A stretch of DNA of 64,000 bases from NCBI RefSeq assembly GCF_030272615.1, contig NC_081406.1:402332939-402396938 (forward strand). The letters are read 5' to 3'. A program made the translations under genes and the position numbers. Below, in pieces: positions 33,870 through 46,597 of the stretch. The notes beneath the pieces were generated by a model that worked only from the letters and a program-made list of their open reading frames with translations, did no database searches and was not told the origin of the DNA. Position 1 is the stretch's first letter, and every line of letters starts with the position of its first letter. The stretch is from Cryptomeria japonica. Its lineage: Eukaryota; Streptophyta; Pinopsida; Cupressales; Cupressaceae.

Positions 33870-34170
33870 AGAGGAAATCCATCCCTATGCATTCCTAAGT
33901 TGTTCCTACAACTATTGTACCAAGGACTGTAGGGCACTAATTTGATCGTCTTACTGATGAGGTAGCACTCGAATTTGTACTTGTCTTTGTACCCCTTGCT
34001 ACTATATTGTGGATTGCTGTATTGGAATGTAGGAGGAAGTTCCTACTACCCATATCCCTGTGACCTATGGAGGAGGGATCCCTAACCTCCTCCTCTACAC
34101 TTCCCTATTATCCACATCCTATCCAACCCTAAGGGCACCTACTCCACTCGATCCACTCGATCCACCATCA

Positions 34171-34171
34171 C

Positions 34172-34256
<85 letters not shown>
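34171..34256. repeat. (CAT)n microsatellite in R'
   Basis: About 28 CAT units, shorter and purer than the paralogous tract at 18591-18709. Copia A' follows directly, as copia A does in unit 1. Confidence 0.9.
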
Positions 34257-34257
<1 letters not shown>

Positions 34258-35323
34258 GTTACGATAACCGGTGGACAACTGAGAGGGGGGGTGAATCAGT
34301 TTTCAACAGATTATATTAATCAAACCACTTTATAACCTTTAACTAGAGCACATAAAAATTCAATACCAGAATAGCAAAAATAGATACCGGTAAGAAATAA
34401 AACTTAAGAATAAAATAAATAATTAACACAATGCAACCATAGCACATAACACCATGATTTTTACATGGAAAACCCATTAAAGGGAAAAACCACGGTGGGA
34501 AGCCTACCCACAGTCAGATGATACTTTTGTAGAAAGTATGTGATACAATAAGGGCCATGTGCATGTAGGAAGGCACACTTACTAGAGAGTACTTCTCATT
34601 ACAAAGGAGTCTCACTGACTATAGAGAGGTTATAACCACCTCAAGATAATTGGATAACAATCCAGAAGAATGAACTATTGGTGATAGCATCGACCATGCC
34701 TGATTACAGTCCCAGTTAAGCTTAATACCAGAGGCCTTTGACCTCTTACATAAACCCAATTCGATCACCTATGATCGACCAAATCTCCTTCGCATATGAT
34801 ATTTCATTCCATGACCACGACACACATTCTAAAATGATACCTTACAACAATTTATACAAACCCTAATGCCTAAACCAATTATGTCGGCCACCTAAAAGAT
34901 ATTACAATAAGATCATTACATTCATCCATATTACAATGATATGCTATGTTGTCTTTAGACCATAACAACATTAACCAAACCATAAATCATCCTGGTAACA
35001 TGTAGAGAACACATTAACATGATACCGGTTCATAACCTAGATAGGAACCGAACCTAATCTTGGTCCACCATGCCAATGCGATCTCACTAATAGATTAACC
35101 ACGATCAAGGATCACATTCTGCATCCTGAATTCCATCTATAAGCCACACAAACACCACTTATTTATCATGTCAAATATTCTCAGTAAAAGCTTTGTCGGT
35201 AAAGCCTTAAACCCTTACCGGTAACCAAAATCTGTCTGTCGGTAACTAGCCATAACAACTAGTGTTGACATTAATGACAAAACATCAATGCAACACATAA
35301 TCAATTCCTCCATATTGCTAACA
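34257..35323 (-). repeat. 3' LTR of copia A'
   Basis: 1,067 bases, matching the A LTR. On the minus strand it begins TGTTAGCAATATGG; the terminal CA has mutated (reads CT at 34257-34258). U5 motif GATTCACCCCCCCTCTCAG near 34280-34298. Confidence 0.85.
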
Positions 35324-35656
35324 ATATCCCCCTTTGCCATTGATGGAAACACTAGATGTGAAAAAGAAAACATCTAAGTTCCAAGAAGTGCCAAACATTT
35401 CTCATAGAAGATATAACAATGAAAAACTGAAAAATCCCAGCAACTCCCACTGAAGAGTGCAGTCCAATCTGAAATAGATCTTAATTTTTCACATATAACT
35501 CTCCACTTTGATATCAATGCCAAGCATATGACATAGATATCAAATTCCTATCAATCTCAATCTGACTACTCCCCCTGAGTAGTAGCACCACTACATCAAC
35601 CCATAAAATAGGATAAAACTAATGATGCATATCGAACTGATGGTTTGCTCCATCAA
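35324..35656 (-). other. Polypurine tract region of copia A'
   Basis: On the minus strand CAAAGGGGGATAT abuts the LTR. Further runs, including CAGGGGGAGTAG near 35569-35581, repeat the pattern of copia A. No gene. Confidence 0.6.
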
Positions 35657-38600
35657 TTAAGTTTCTATTGGAGGGGTAGATACCCCTAACCTATCTCTCA
35701 AATACTCAAATGATTCGTTAGACAACGGTTTAGTGAATATATCTGCAATCTATTCTTTAGTGTTCACATAAACCAATTTGACTTCCTTTTATTTCACTTT
35801 GTCCTTCAGAAAGTTATATTTTATTGATATGTGCTTAGTCTTAGAGTGAAATACGAGATTCTTAGACATGTCAATAGATGCAAAGTTATCAAAATAGATA
35901 ACTACTGGTTCACTACAATTTATCTTGATATCCTTCAACATTTGCTTCATCCACAAGACTTGAGTGCAATTAGTTGTTGTTGCAACATATCCAGCTTTTG
36001 TAGTAGATAAATAAATGCATGACTGTTAATTGTTGATCCATGAAACCAATTTCTTTCCAAGAAAGAAAGCTCCACCAGAAGTTCTCTTCCTATCATCAGT
36101 ATCTCCTACCCAATCTGAATTTGTATATGCACATAAAGTGAAGTTATCATCTCTAGAATACCATAACCCATATTTTGTTGTTCCTTGCAAGTACCAAAAT
36201 ATCCTCTTTACTGCACATTCATGATTTTCTTTAGGATTAATTTGATATCTTGAAACAATACTTATTGCATTCATAAGATCCAATCTAGTCTAAGTTAGAT
36301 ATAACAAGACACCCATCAAAGACTTATACCTTGTCAAATTTATCAATGCAGATGTGTCTGTGATAGATAATTTCTCACTTGTCACCATAGGAGTACTTAC
36401 CGATTTGGAATTATCCATACCAAATTTCTTCAACTTTTCCCTTAGATACTTAGTTTGATAGATGAAGATGCCTTTATCGGTTTGAGTAATCTGCAAACCT
36501 AAGAAAAATTTCATCTCACCAATCATGGACATTGCAAATTTGTTCTTCATATTATTAGAGAATTCCATGCATAGTTTATCTTCACCTCCAAAAATGATAT
36601 CATCAATAAATACTTCAATTATCAGAATATCATCATCAGTGATCTTGTAATATAAATTACTGTCAGCACTGCCTTTAGTAAAATCAAGCTTCAAAAAATA
36701 TTTATCCAACCTTGCATACCAAGCTCTAGGAGCTTGTTTCAATCCATATAATGCTTTCCTTAGCCTGCAAACCATATCTTTGTCATCTGTTAGTGAAAAT
36801 CCACCAAGAGGCTCAATGTATAGTTCTTCCTCAATTTCACCATTCAAAAATGCACATTTAACATCCATTTAGTAGACCTTATAGTTGTTGTAAGCTGCAT
36901 TGTCAAGAAATAGTCTAACAACTTCAATTCTAGCTATAGGTGCAAATGTTTCACCATAATCAATTGCTTCCTTTTGAGAATATCTTTTACAAACTAGTCT
37001 AGCCTTGTTCCTTACAACTTGACCATCCTCATTTAGTTTATTTCTAAAAACCCATTTAGTTCTTATAACATTCTTATTTTTAGGTTGGGGAACTAAAGTC
37101 CAGGTCTCATTCTTCACTATTTCATCTATTTCATCTTCCAATGCCTTTAACCAATGTTTGTCTTTACAAGCTTCAATAACAAATGTCGGTTCAATTTGAG
37201 AAATAAGACATACCTCTTCATTTGCTAGTATTCTTATTGTCATAACTCCCTTTTTGCTATCTCCAATGATTTGATATTCAGAATGATTTAACCTTACATA
37301 CCTTGGTGTCTAAACTTGAGGTTCAATGTTCTGATCATTAGTCCTAGTTGAATTCAGTGTCTTGTACTAGTTGAGGCATTGTTGGTTCAGTTATGATCAT
37401 TTCCACTATCGGTTCCCTGTCATATGATATAGATTGATTTATGTATTGCTCATCCACTTTCACATTTGTGCTCTCCATAATTTTCTGCAATCTTTTGTTA
37501 TAACATCTATATACTTTGCTTTGAATTGAATATCCAAGAAATATTCCTTCATCACATCTAGGATCAAACTTCCCAATTGAATCATCCCTTTTGATATAAC
37601 ATTTACTTCCAAAAATTTAGAAATATTTAATAGTAGGTGCATGTCCAAACCATAATTCATAAGGAGTCTTACTAGTTTTACCTTTGATATGAACTCTGTT
37701 GAATGTGTAGACTGTTGTACTCACTGCTTCTCTCCAGTAGATGTGAGGCAATTTGGCTTCCATCCTTATGGTTCTTGTTGCATGCAAAATGGTTCTATTC
37801 TTCCTTTCCACTAATCCATTATGTTGAGGAGTCTGGGGTGCAAATAACTATCTCCTAATTCCATCTGTCTCACAATAACTATTAAATTCATGAGAAGTGA
37901 ACTCACCGCCTTGATCTGATTTTAAAAATTTGATTTTCAATCCAGTTTATGTTTCGACCTTGGCTTTGAAGATCTTGAATTTCTCAAAAGCTTCAGACTT
38001 CTCCCTTAAAAAAGTCACCCACATCATTCTAGAATGATCATCAATTATCAGCATGAAGTATCTATCACCTTGACAGCTTCTAGTCCTTTCTGGACCACAT
38101 AAGTCAGTATGAATCAAATCAAGCACATCATTAGATTTATCATATATGCTTTTAAAAGAATTTCTAACTTGCTTTCCCAAATGACATTCCTTACATACTG
38201 GATTATGAGGCTTTATAATATTAGGTATACCTCTAACTGCCTTTGTTGAACTAATCTTAACAATACAATCAAAATTAACATGACATAACCTCTTATGCCA
38301 TAACCAACTCTCATAAATATGAGCAATCAAACATGTCTTATTACCAATGTTCAGGTAAAAGATATTACCTCCAATCTGAGTACGAGTTGCAATCTCTAAA
38401 CCAGTTTTGTTAATGATTTTGCATTTTCAATCCTTAAACTGAATTTGGAATCCCTTATCCACCAATTTACCAACACTTAAAATATTATGCTTTAAACCTT
38501 CTACATAATAGACATTATTAGTATTATGCTTCCCATCCAGGGAAATAGTACCTTTACCTTTGATCATATATGCTTTTTCATCCCCAAATCTGACTTGACC

Positions 38601-39482
38601 ACCATTGTATTCTTGCAAGGACAAAAAATTTCTTTTATCTCTAGTCATATGATGTGAGCATCCACTATCAATTACCCACTCATCTTTGTCTTCAACTTTT
38701 ACTGAGAGGGCCTTTTCTTCAATCTTGATAGCCAGTTCTGGTTCATCTTCCTTTAAGGCATAGAACACCCATTCCTTTCCATTGCCGGATCCACTAGCAG
38801 AGTGTGCTGCCGATTCGTCCTCCAAGTCATCACTTACTCCTTCCTCATCTGCTATGTAGCATTATTTGTTTTTCTTTAATTTATATCTGTTTTGATTAAG
38901 ATTAAATGATTTCTTAACTCTTCCTTCAAATCTTGCATTTCTTTCAAGACATCTAGATGCAAAATGACCAATCTTATTACATGCAAAACATTTAAAAGGT
39001 GCTTTTCCTTCATACTTACTTCTTGTTGGTCCTTTAGGTACTCTTCTAGCAAATAAGGCTTCAATTTGCTCAAATTATTCATCTTCTTTCCTCATATCTT
39101 CCAATTATTTTACATACAGGGCTTTCCAATCACTTTTGTTGATGGATGATGATGTATGAAAAGCATGTTCAAACTTTGCAACTTCAAAGGGTCCAAATTC
39201 TTCAAGCTCAAAAGTAGATAATTTCCCAATCAAAATGTCTCTATTAACTGAAGTGTTTGCCATTGTTCTCAATTCATTAATTGCAGTCACCTTCATCTTG
39301 TAAGCCGGTAGAAGGGCTCTCAAGACTATGGAAACTATTTCATCTTCACTCAGAGATCTTCCACAACATTGAATTCCCATAAAAATATTATTTACTCTTT
39401 CCATAAATGCCACATAACCATCAAGTTTAAAAATTTTGACAATAGGATCACCTTCATTCCGAGTTTGCAATTTATGCCACAT
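35657..39482 (-). pseudogene. gag-pol of copia A'
   Basis: Copia polyprotein paralogous to that of A. A gag piece (39482-39105) lacks about 57 bases relative to A near 39405. Protease WVIDSGCSHHMTR and the zinc domain WLWHKRLCHVNF are in one frame down to about 37620. A shift between 37340 and 37250 moves to the RT frame (37243-36290; FIDDIIFGG at the active site), then RNase H to about 35657, with several TAG stops. In A' the integrase/RT parts (37811-37460, 36868-36290) are less broken than in A, so each duplicate preserves different segments. Confidence 0.88.
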
Positions 39483-39488
39483 AACCTA

Positions 39489-40563
39489 TGAGGCCCAATA
39501 TGGAAAGCTAATGTATTGAGAGGGGAGGGGTGAATCAGTACTCCAAAACATTTCTTCAACAATATCTTTACTGTTATGCATAAACCAAATAGTGCAGTAA
39601 CATAAAATAAAGATAAAACAAATATATAAAAATCATACATGATTCACTCCATAACACATATATTTTGGTTACGGAAAAACTCTTGGTTAGAGAGAAAAAC
39701 TGCGGTGGGGATGGCACCCACAACTTCACTACTACAATAATAAAGAGTGCTCGGTTAGAGCTACATGTTTAGCTATTTCTGATAGCTTACCCTATTAGGA
39801 GTAACAAGATCTATTAGATCTACCTTGCTAAAGGATTTTACAACACTTAATCTAAATACTGCACCTGGTTAGAGGCTTTACAATTTATAGACTTGATTAG
39901 AGTCTTTTACCCTATTAAAGGTTTCTCTTTCAACTTCACAATATTACAATAAAATCATTACAAATATCTGCAACTTTACATCTAAAATGTTATAACAGAT
40001 TCTATGTGCTCATAATAGATTACCTTGCTTATAGCATACCTTGGTAACCCATATAGTAACTCAGTAAACCCTTCTATTTACTCTGTTCTTCGACTGTTCT
40101 CTAAAAACCTTCTCGGTGACCTTTGTTTCTCTGTAACAGTCTTCTTACATTCATACATACACCCTTAACTCATGCTGTATAAATAGATCTCTTAAGATGG
40201 TGATCCAATTCATTGCTTCGATCTTCCAACATGATTTATAACCATGTAAAATATTTCATTGGTTAGATGACCTTGAAATCATACACAATCTTTTAGTGCA
40301 ATTTCCAATGTGATAACGGTTAGATGTGCCTCGATCTTGTAACACATTTTCATACGCATGTCCAGGTTCAATGAATCTGGTAACACATTTCACTTGGTGT
40401 ATATCAACTCGGTGTGTCATCTTTGCTGCTCGGCAGACATGAAAAGATACTCGATAGACAGGTCGGTGTATACTACGTTCTGTGACTGCTTTCTTCTGTA
40501 ACCGACTAGAGTATATAGTATAACTTTGACATAAAACTAATGGCAATCTAATAAGTAGTAACA
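39489..40563 (-). repeat. 3' LTR of element C
   Basis: 1,075 bases, TG...CA ends. U5 motif GATTCACCCCTCCCCTCTCA near 39514-39533. The internal sequence differs from the A and B LTRs, so it is a separate family with the same plan. Confidence 0.8.
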
Positions 40564-40982
40564 ATCTCCCCTTTTGACATTAGTTGAGATGTTTGACAAA
40601 AACTACTTTCAAAGTTATAACTCAAAAATCTATATACTTTGTAAAATGACTATACTGACAGTATATACAATAGTCAATGAAATAGTATATTCAGATATAC
40701 TCCCCTTATCATTATACTGTACAAAACTCTGAAAAATCTGATTTTGAATGCTCAATTCTATTCTATGTGCTTTGCTTATTGTTCTGTATGCTGCTTGGTT
40801 CATTGCTCTTGGATACTCTGCTTACTCTGCTCGGTATACTTCCCTTATATACTATACTCTGAATACTATATCAAAACTATATCACTCCCCAAATATATTG
40901 TATTGCTCCCCCAAGACTATTTCATATTACTCTCCAAATATACTGTATCACACTCCCCCTTTTTGACAAACATAAAAAAAAC
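40564..40982 (-). promoter_or_regulatory. Polypurine tract region of element C
   Basis: On the minus strand TCAAAAGGGGAGAT (40564-40577) abuts the LTR. A second tract, GTCAAAAAGGGGGAGTG, lies at 40951-40967, just after the ORF2 stop. Tandem (ACTATAC/AGTATA) words fill the gap. No gene is supported; short frames on the + strand are shadows. Confidence 0.65.
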
Positions 40983-43900
40983 TTAATTTTCATCTGGGGG
41001 TGGTAACTGGTCAAAAATGGATTTGTACTTGTTCCAGGCGTCAGTGAGAGCGATAGAGAGTGCATCCTTTACACTATCCATTAAAGAATTTTGTGCTTGA
41101 ATATCAGTCAATAGTGATATTAAGCCATCAAGAGTGCTTCCCTCTTGTGTAGTAGACAAGTATGTGGCTCGGTTGATCTGTTCTTGGATGGATGAAAGAT
41201 GAGGAAGGAATAATGTCTGAAGTGTCATTATGTCCATCCAGATCTTGTGTTCTTCATTTCTTAAGTCCAATTGTTGAGCCATGAGTTGTTGTAACCTTGT
41301 ATAAAAATTTTGAATTAAATTTGGCTCTGTGGTCAACTTGCTTGAGAGATCGGTGATCTCTTTCTCAATTATCTTTGTTTTATTCTTAATGTCTTTAATG
41401 AATAAAGAAAATGTGTAGAGTTTCTGAAATAAATAATGAATGTGCTTGAGTTGAGGGGTCAACTCAACAATAAATTTGACAAGTTTGACTTTTCCAATGG
41501 CTAGAGCTTTCTATACCTCTTCTATCATTTTTGCAATGAGCTCCTTGTCTTTTAGCTTGCTCAAATACTCAGATGCATCAACTCCGGATGTTTCTATTTG
41601 ATTAAGGAGTTAATCCAGTTGAATATGGGTGGCTGCATCGGTTGACACTGTAGTTGTAGGTAGCATATCTGATAGCAGTGTCTTCACCTTTTGAAGTACT
41701 TTATTCTTCTTTTGTATGGCCATCTGTTTTTCTTGTTCGGCCTTTGCTTTGCACAGTTCACCAAAATCAATGAGTGCTTGCCCCTTTAATTTTGATATAT
41801 CCACATTGGGCAACACTATTGGTTTAGACAAATCAACTTTGAAACTATGCTTTTTCACTTTCTTTTCTTTACCTTTGGCCGATTGGACCAAGACAATAGC
41901 TTGGGAGGCTTGCTGACCCTCGGTAGGTTGCTCGGTAGAGGCAACACTTTGGTCGGTTCTTGTAGCCTCTGTGGTGTCTTTTGGTGTCTTGGTACTAGGT
42001 GTCTCAGCTGCAACATTTTCAGTGCTCGAAGGTGCTTGTGAGGTTTGTTCTAAAGTAGTATCTTTTCCTGCTATAGACTTGTGACCTTCGGTGCCTTGTG
42101 CTATATCCTAAGGAGTTTTGGTAGAGACAGGTTGATTGACCGGGGGATAAGGCTAAACTTTTTCTAAAATGGATTCACTAGATACAAGTTTTGCATATGT
42201 AGTGCCTTCTATCATTTCCTGCTCTGGTTCCTCTATATCCATGACATCTTCATCTATTTGAATAGTGTCAGTAGGGTCTTGTTCGGTAGCATCAGGACCT
42301 TGCTCGGTGACATCAGGATCGTGCTCGGTGACAACAATGATTTCAACTGTAGTTTGTTCATCGACATCCTTGATTTTGAATATTTCCTACCACTTTGCTT
42401 TTGTCTCATTTTCTACGTTAGTATATATCCCATTCATCAGTTTTAAGGCTCTCTGTTTGACAAGAAACTTTGAATTGTAGGTTGTCAGATGTTCCTTTAT
42501 TTCAGCTACTGACATATCAGGAAAGAGATGGACTGGACTTCTTTCTCTGATTTGTTTCTCTGAGTCCATTGCATACTTCCACCTATTATCAATATGCAAG
42601 TAAAGTTCATTTGGAAGTGACTTTGCTAGTTCCAATGGATCTAACCAGAACTTTAGAAGTGTGCAGATGATAGCTTCTTCAATTTGTCTCTTCTCATCAT
42701 TATTTCTAGTTTCATACTTAACATATCTAAATGAACCAAATCCTCCATATTCTTTCAGATTAGCACAGAAGTTTTCAACACTATGTATATTTACCTTCTT
42801 GCTCTTGACAATCTGGAATTTGTTTGCATCCTCTGATTCTGTATCACTAGACTCTTTTGCCAAAATGAGTCTCCGAGTAGATTTCTTGTATGTCTTTGTT
42901 ACCTTGGGAGCAGTAACACTCTTTTGTTTCTTACTCAGTGATGCTGCAGATGCTCTTGTGTTAGGTCTCTTTGTTGGAGGAGTCGGTAGGGCCTTTGAAG
43001 TGTCCTGTTTCTTTCTTTTTAACACTTTACCCTTAGGCAATTTGGTGCTCAGTGTTATAGCTGCCTCTTGAGCTTCTGATTCCTCTTCGGTGATAGCAAG
43101 AGTGCCTTTGACAGGTGTAGAGGAAGAGTCTTCTCTAAATTTCTCTAACAATGCCTTAATCATCTTTGTTGCCTTTCTTGTAGCTTTGGGTACTACAATG
43201 CTCATTTTTACCTTTTCCTTTACTTCTTCATAGGTTCCATATCTTAGCTCGGTAGCATGCCTTGGTAATGTAAGAAATGCATCAATTTTCTATTTTGTGA
43301 TGTCAAAGTCAATCTCGTAACCCATAGGTGGCAAAGATTGAGTCCTTGGTTCCACATCATTCACATAACAATAATCGGTGTCAACTTCAAAACATATATC
43401 ATTTTTGTATTTCTCTACTAGTTGGGGTGGGATTTGGTACCTATTATGCATTTTCTCTTGAAATTTACTGAAGTAATCATCCATGATATCATTGAAATTA
43501 TCTCCTAGCTTCTTGAAGAAGTCATTAATCTGATGGGTGATTGGTCGGTGTAGCTCCCAAACTACTATACCGACTGATGGAAAGAATTTTTAAGAGTAGA
43601 AAAACATGCATACCAGTAGTGATCCAAACTTTAGAGTATTAGCCAAGTTGTTCTTCTTCGGCTTCCTGATTGTATTCATATTCTCAAATAGGTTCTTCAA
43701 TAACACCTCACATAAGTCAATTTTCATTCCCTTTTTCACAATTTTATAAGCTAAGTCAACTGCTCCACAGGGTACACTGTTTTCCCTTGCCGATTGGAAG
43801 AAACAGAAACCAATTACTCTAATAGAAAACTTAAGTTCTACATCAGTGACATTGTTTAGTTTCAGTCCTCTGTAATCAGATTCTACTCTGGTTAAACTAA

Positions 43901-44364
43901 TCAATTCCTTCTATGATATCATCTTCTGGGCTCGGGCATGATCATAGATAGGGTAACCGGTAATCAGATGAATGATTTCCTTGGTTATCTTGAATGGTTG
44001 CTCTTCTAGCCACATAAAATCATCATGAACTCTGCTCAGAACAAACTTGACCCATTGAGGTTTGAACACACGAGGATAGGTTAGGGCTTCAGTTAATCCT
44101 TTGATTTTGATGTGTTCATACTTGCTGTTCAATTTACCATCGGTACATAGCTCATCATAGGTGTCTCTGATTTCAACATGACCGAGTTCTTCAACACGAC
44201 ATTTGGTGAAGAATCTCACATCTTCGATTAACAACACTGTCCGGGATGAGTGAAAAGGCAGTTTTGTCATCTGGTTCAGAAGTGACTTTGGGAGTCAAAG
44301 AGTATTTCAGTGAGGGCTTCTCTACATTCTTGACAACTATGGGATCTTTGATCTTGGGTGCCAT
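40983..44364 (-). pseudogene. ORF2 of element C, ~1,100-residue protein of unknown function
   Basis: The start ATG at 44364 (MAPKIKDPIVVKN) is joined by one frameshift near 44270 to a single frame that runs to 40983 with only a few in-frame stops (for example 43908-43910, 43587-43589, 41607-41609). Segments: an N-terminal conserved domain (FVLSRVHDDFMWL, FKITKEIIHLITGYP); a hydrophobic block (LKFGSLLVCMFFYS); a Ser/Lys-rich basic linker with KRKK and KKSTRR; a second conserved domain (ENFCANLKEYGGFG...DEKRQIEEAII); a Thr/Glu-rich stretch with EQDPT repeats (42250-42350); and a C-terminal coiled coil (EKEITDLSSKL, AQQLDLRNEEHKIW). No enzyme motif is visible. Homologues sit in D and E. The role is unknown. 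Confidence 0.65.
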
Positions 44365-44462
44365 TTAAGATTTCAAGTAAAAACTAGTAAAGAGTCCTTA
44401 GGGTTTCAGGATTTCAAATGACATATGCTTTATACTTAGCTGATAATGGCAATTAGATAAGA

Positions 44463-44910
44463 TTGGTAAACCAGCTTAACAATATGTTGAGATTTGATGG
44501 GTCCAAAGTAGTATTACCCATTGAAGTAGAAATACCATCTCTAAGAGTTTGTTTGCAAGGTCTTGTTACTGATGAAGACTATAGGGTATCTAGATTGCAC
44601 GAACTTGAATTATTGGATGAACGTCGGCAAGTGGCATTTGATCATCTCAAAGTATATCAAAAGAGAATGTGCAAAGGATATAACAAGAAGGTTTGACAAA
44701 GAGAATTTCAAGTTGGTGACCTAGTTCTGAGAGAAAATCCTAAAAATCAACAGTTCAGAGACAACAAAGGGAATTTTGAACCCAACTGGCTGGGTCCCTA
44801 CATCGTTACTACAGTATTTGGCTCTGGTGCCTATCAACTCTCAACATCAAAAGGAGAACCGATTCATGAATCGATTAACACCATCCATTTGAATAACTTA
44901 TTCACTTAGC
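44463..44910 (+). pseudogene. Integrase C-terminal end of a Tat/Ogre-like gypsy
   Basis: Reads VVLPIEVEIPSLRV...LHELELLDERRQVAFDHL...YQKRMCKGYNKKV, a stop, then the frame resumes as FQVGDLVLRENPKN...NWLGPYIVTTVF...GAYQLS, ending HLNNLFT. This is the C-terminal part of gypsy integrase, with the ExPSxRV motif and the GDLVL/W-x-GP-Y chromatin-binding-like barrel typical of Tat-lineage elements. One TGA (near 44694) breaks it. The catalytic core and everything upstream are absent. It fixes the orientation of element G as + strand. Confidence 0.85.
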
Positions 44911-44948
44911 ATTCTCTGCTCAAACAATCTGTATAGCTCAAAAATGTC

Positions 44949-45066
44949 TTGAAAAAAAAAAGAGAAAAAAAAAAAATGCGCTGGTGAAAACCTCGTAAAC
45001 AGGCACCTTGGTAAAAAAAAATGAATCTCTGCTAGGTAGGTGAAAACCTAGCAAACATGTGCCTCT
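44949..45066 (+). repeat. A-rich run and two hairpin modules of element G
   Basis: An A-rich run is followed by GGTGAAAACCTCGTAAACAGGCACC (outer GGTG at 44983-44986, CACC at 45004-45007) and a second copy, aggtgaaaacctagcaaacat, near 45038-45058. Same design as element F at 4780-4952, with different but still pairing outer arms. Confidence 0.55.
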
Positions 45067-46597
45067 TGTACTCAACGCTCCATCTATCAATGCAACGTTG
45101 GCATTTCCTGCTTTCATGTATCTTTATTATCGCTTGTACATATTTCAGTCACTTTTGTGACATCCTGGTTTGTTGGAACCCTCATGGCTTGAAACTGATC
45201 AATGTTCTAGTCTTAGGTTAATCAATAGAGCACATTATATGTCCTAAGTAGTATCAACCAAGTCATCTTTCTGTCAGTGAAACCTAGTCGTCCACTCTGA
45301 GTCAGTCACCTATCTCCTAACTACCAAAGAGTTTAATCACTGAGTACACAAACAAAACAACATTACTGAAAACAATCACTAAACAACTTGAGCTATGAAT
45401 GAAAATTTACTTTGTATGCTATCTTTTATATTGATTTTTGATTATTATCCCTCTGAGTAACTCAAGGAAGTCTATCTTGACTAAGAGGAGCAAGGATTGG
45501 GGGCATAATATTTTCTTTGTTTTCTGCTTGTAGAAATGATTTCGATGATCTGGAAACATCTAATAAGCTGGGTGTCTATAATTAGAGCCTTCACATCAAG
45601 GTGAAATCGCCACACATACCTCAACTCCGCTTACTTGAATGCTACAAGGAGGTTCCCATCATTTCTTTGTTTGTTTTGAGCGAATTTCTTCATCATGCAA
45701 TTCGGGTCCTTGCGAAATCTATCCAAGGATATGAACAAAAAAAAAGGGTCATTGCGGACAAGATAATCAATATTTCACATGAAAAGAAAGGAACTCTAAT
45801 CTGCCTGTTATGTTTGTTATTCTCAGTGATGAAACTTAAGCATTTTAAATCCAATGACTAGGTTTAGGTTGCATCTCATTTTGCATTTCATTTTGTATTT
45901 TGTGAATTTAGAGTGATTTTGTTATGGTAATAATCTCTTTATATTTTGAATGAGAGTTGGATGCATCATCATTTCTTAGCTAAGTGGTCTCTTTTTCATC
46001 ATTTCTCCGATTGAGTACTTGTGTATTGAGATGTTAGGTGCATACATAAGCATCTTATATAGATTCATAATTTTCATTATCACTCATTTGCATTCATCTT
46101 ATTGCTTAAAAAGAAAGAAAGAAATATATATTTGCATTACTCATTACTCATTTTCATCATTTATTTGCATATGAAAAGAAACAAAAACAAGCATTCATAT
46201 TCATCTACATTACATACATCCATACTAAATAAGAAATGCATACATATAAAATAAAGCATATAGAAAGCATCTAATAATCGAATCAACACAAGTACAATGA
46301 AGTCAAATCAGATCTTGTATATATATATATATCACATATAAAGTCTCAGAGTACAAAATCATGTCAACTGACATATACAAACTCCCATCGGAGCAAGAAT
46401 CATATAGGCTACAAAAAATGGGTGTGTCTACAAAAAATCTTAGAGCTACAAAAAGAATATCTAGCTCTCAACCTCTCCCTCATCGCCTGGTGGAGGAGGT
46501 GGAGCCTACTGACCAGAATCTTGACAAGGTGCTCGTGCTCCCTTTGATCGTGCCATATACTGCAAGTATGGTACAACCTACTATGCTATAGGAACAA
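45067..46597 (+). other. Non-coding spacer of element G
   Basis: No supported gene. An 86-codon frame at 45601-45861 has no recognisable family. A short (TA)n run lies at 46317-46332. The 46050-46300 part is CAT/AAAG-rich. Confidence 0.5.

Larger units (their letters stand above)
31550..34256 (-). mobile_element. Segment R', main part
   Basis: Continues segment R from its target site TGATA. Matches 15927-18709: the GGCACCCTGGTCC words, the TATA-like box near 31873, the AT/CAT-rich stretch 32690-33310 and the gag-like relic. One of the two CACCCTGG copies has a small deletion (near 31750). No intact gene. Confidence 0.6.
24496..39488. repeat. Tandem segmental duplication, unit 2 (R' + B + copia A')
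   Basis: R' (24496-24872 and 31550-34256, continuous if copia B is ignored) followed by copia A'. It matches unit 1 in order and orientation, at about 93% identity in sampled stretches. It is cut at its far end by the LTR of element C at 39489. Confidence 0.75.
34257..39488 (-). mobile_element. Copia element A' (duplicate of A, 5' truncated)
   Basis: Same family and same insertion point as copia A. It has a full 3' LTR and gag-pol, but the gag 5' end, primer site and 5' LTR are absent because the LTR of element C begins at 39489 inside the gag. Confidence 0.88.
39489..44440 (-). mobile_element. Element C: 3' part of a pol-less LTR element with ORF2
   Basis: Minus-strand element with a complete 3' LTR (39489-40563), polypurine tract and a long ORF2 (44364-40983). 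The gag and 5' LTR are missing beyond about 44440, where element G sequence begins. ORF2 is homologous to those of D and E. Its LTR has copia-type ends (TGTTACTACT...GGGCCTCA) and the shared U5 motif. Confidence 0.75.

Noticed and set aside
34060-34335. 91-codon + strand ORF with a poly-Ser run
   Set aside because: Same microsatellite in R', read as TCA; it crosses into the copia A' LTR.
42661-43071. 136-codon + strand ORF
   Set aside because: Antisense shadow of the well-supported minus-strand ORF2 of element C.
45601-45861. 86-codon ORF in the element G spacer
   Set aside because: No ATG (opens at GTG), no family resemblance and no conservation evidence available.
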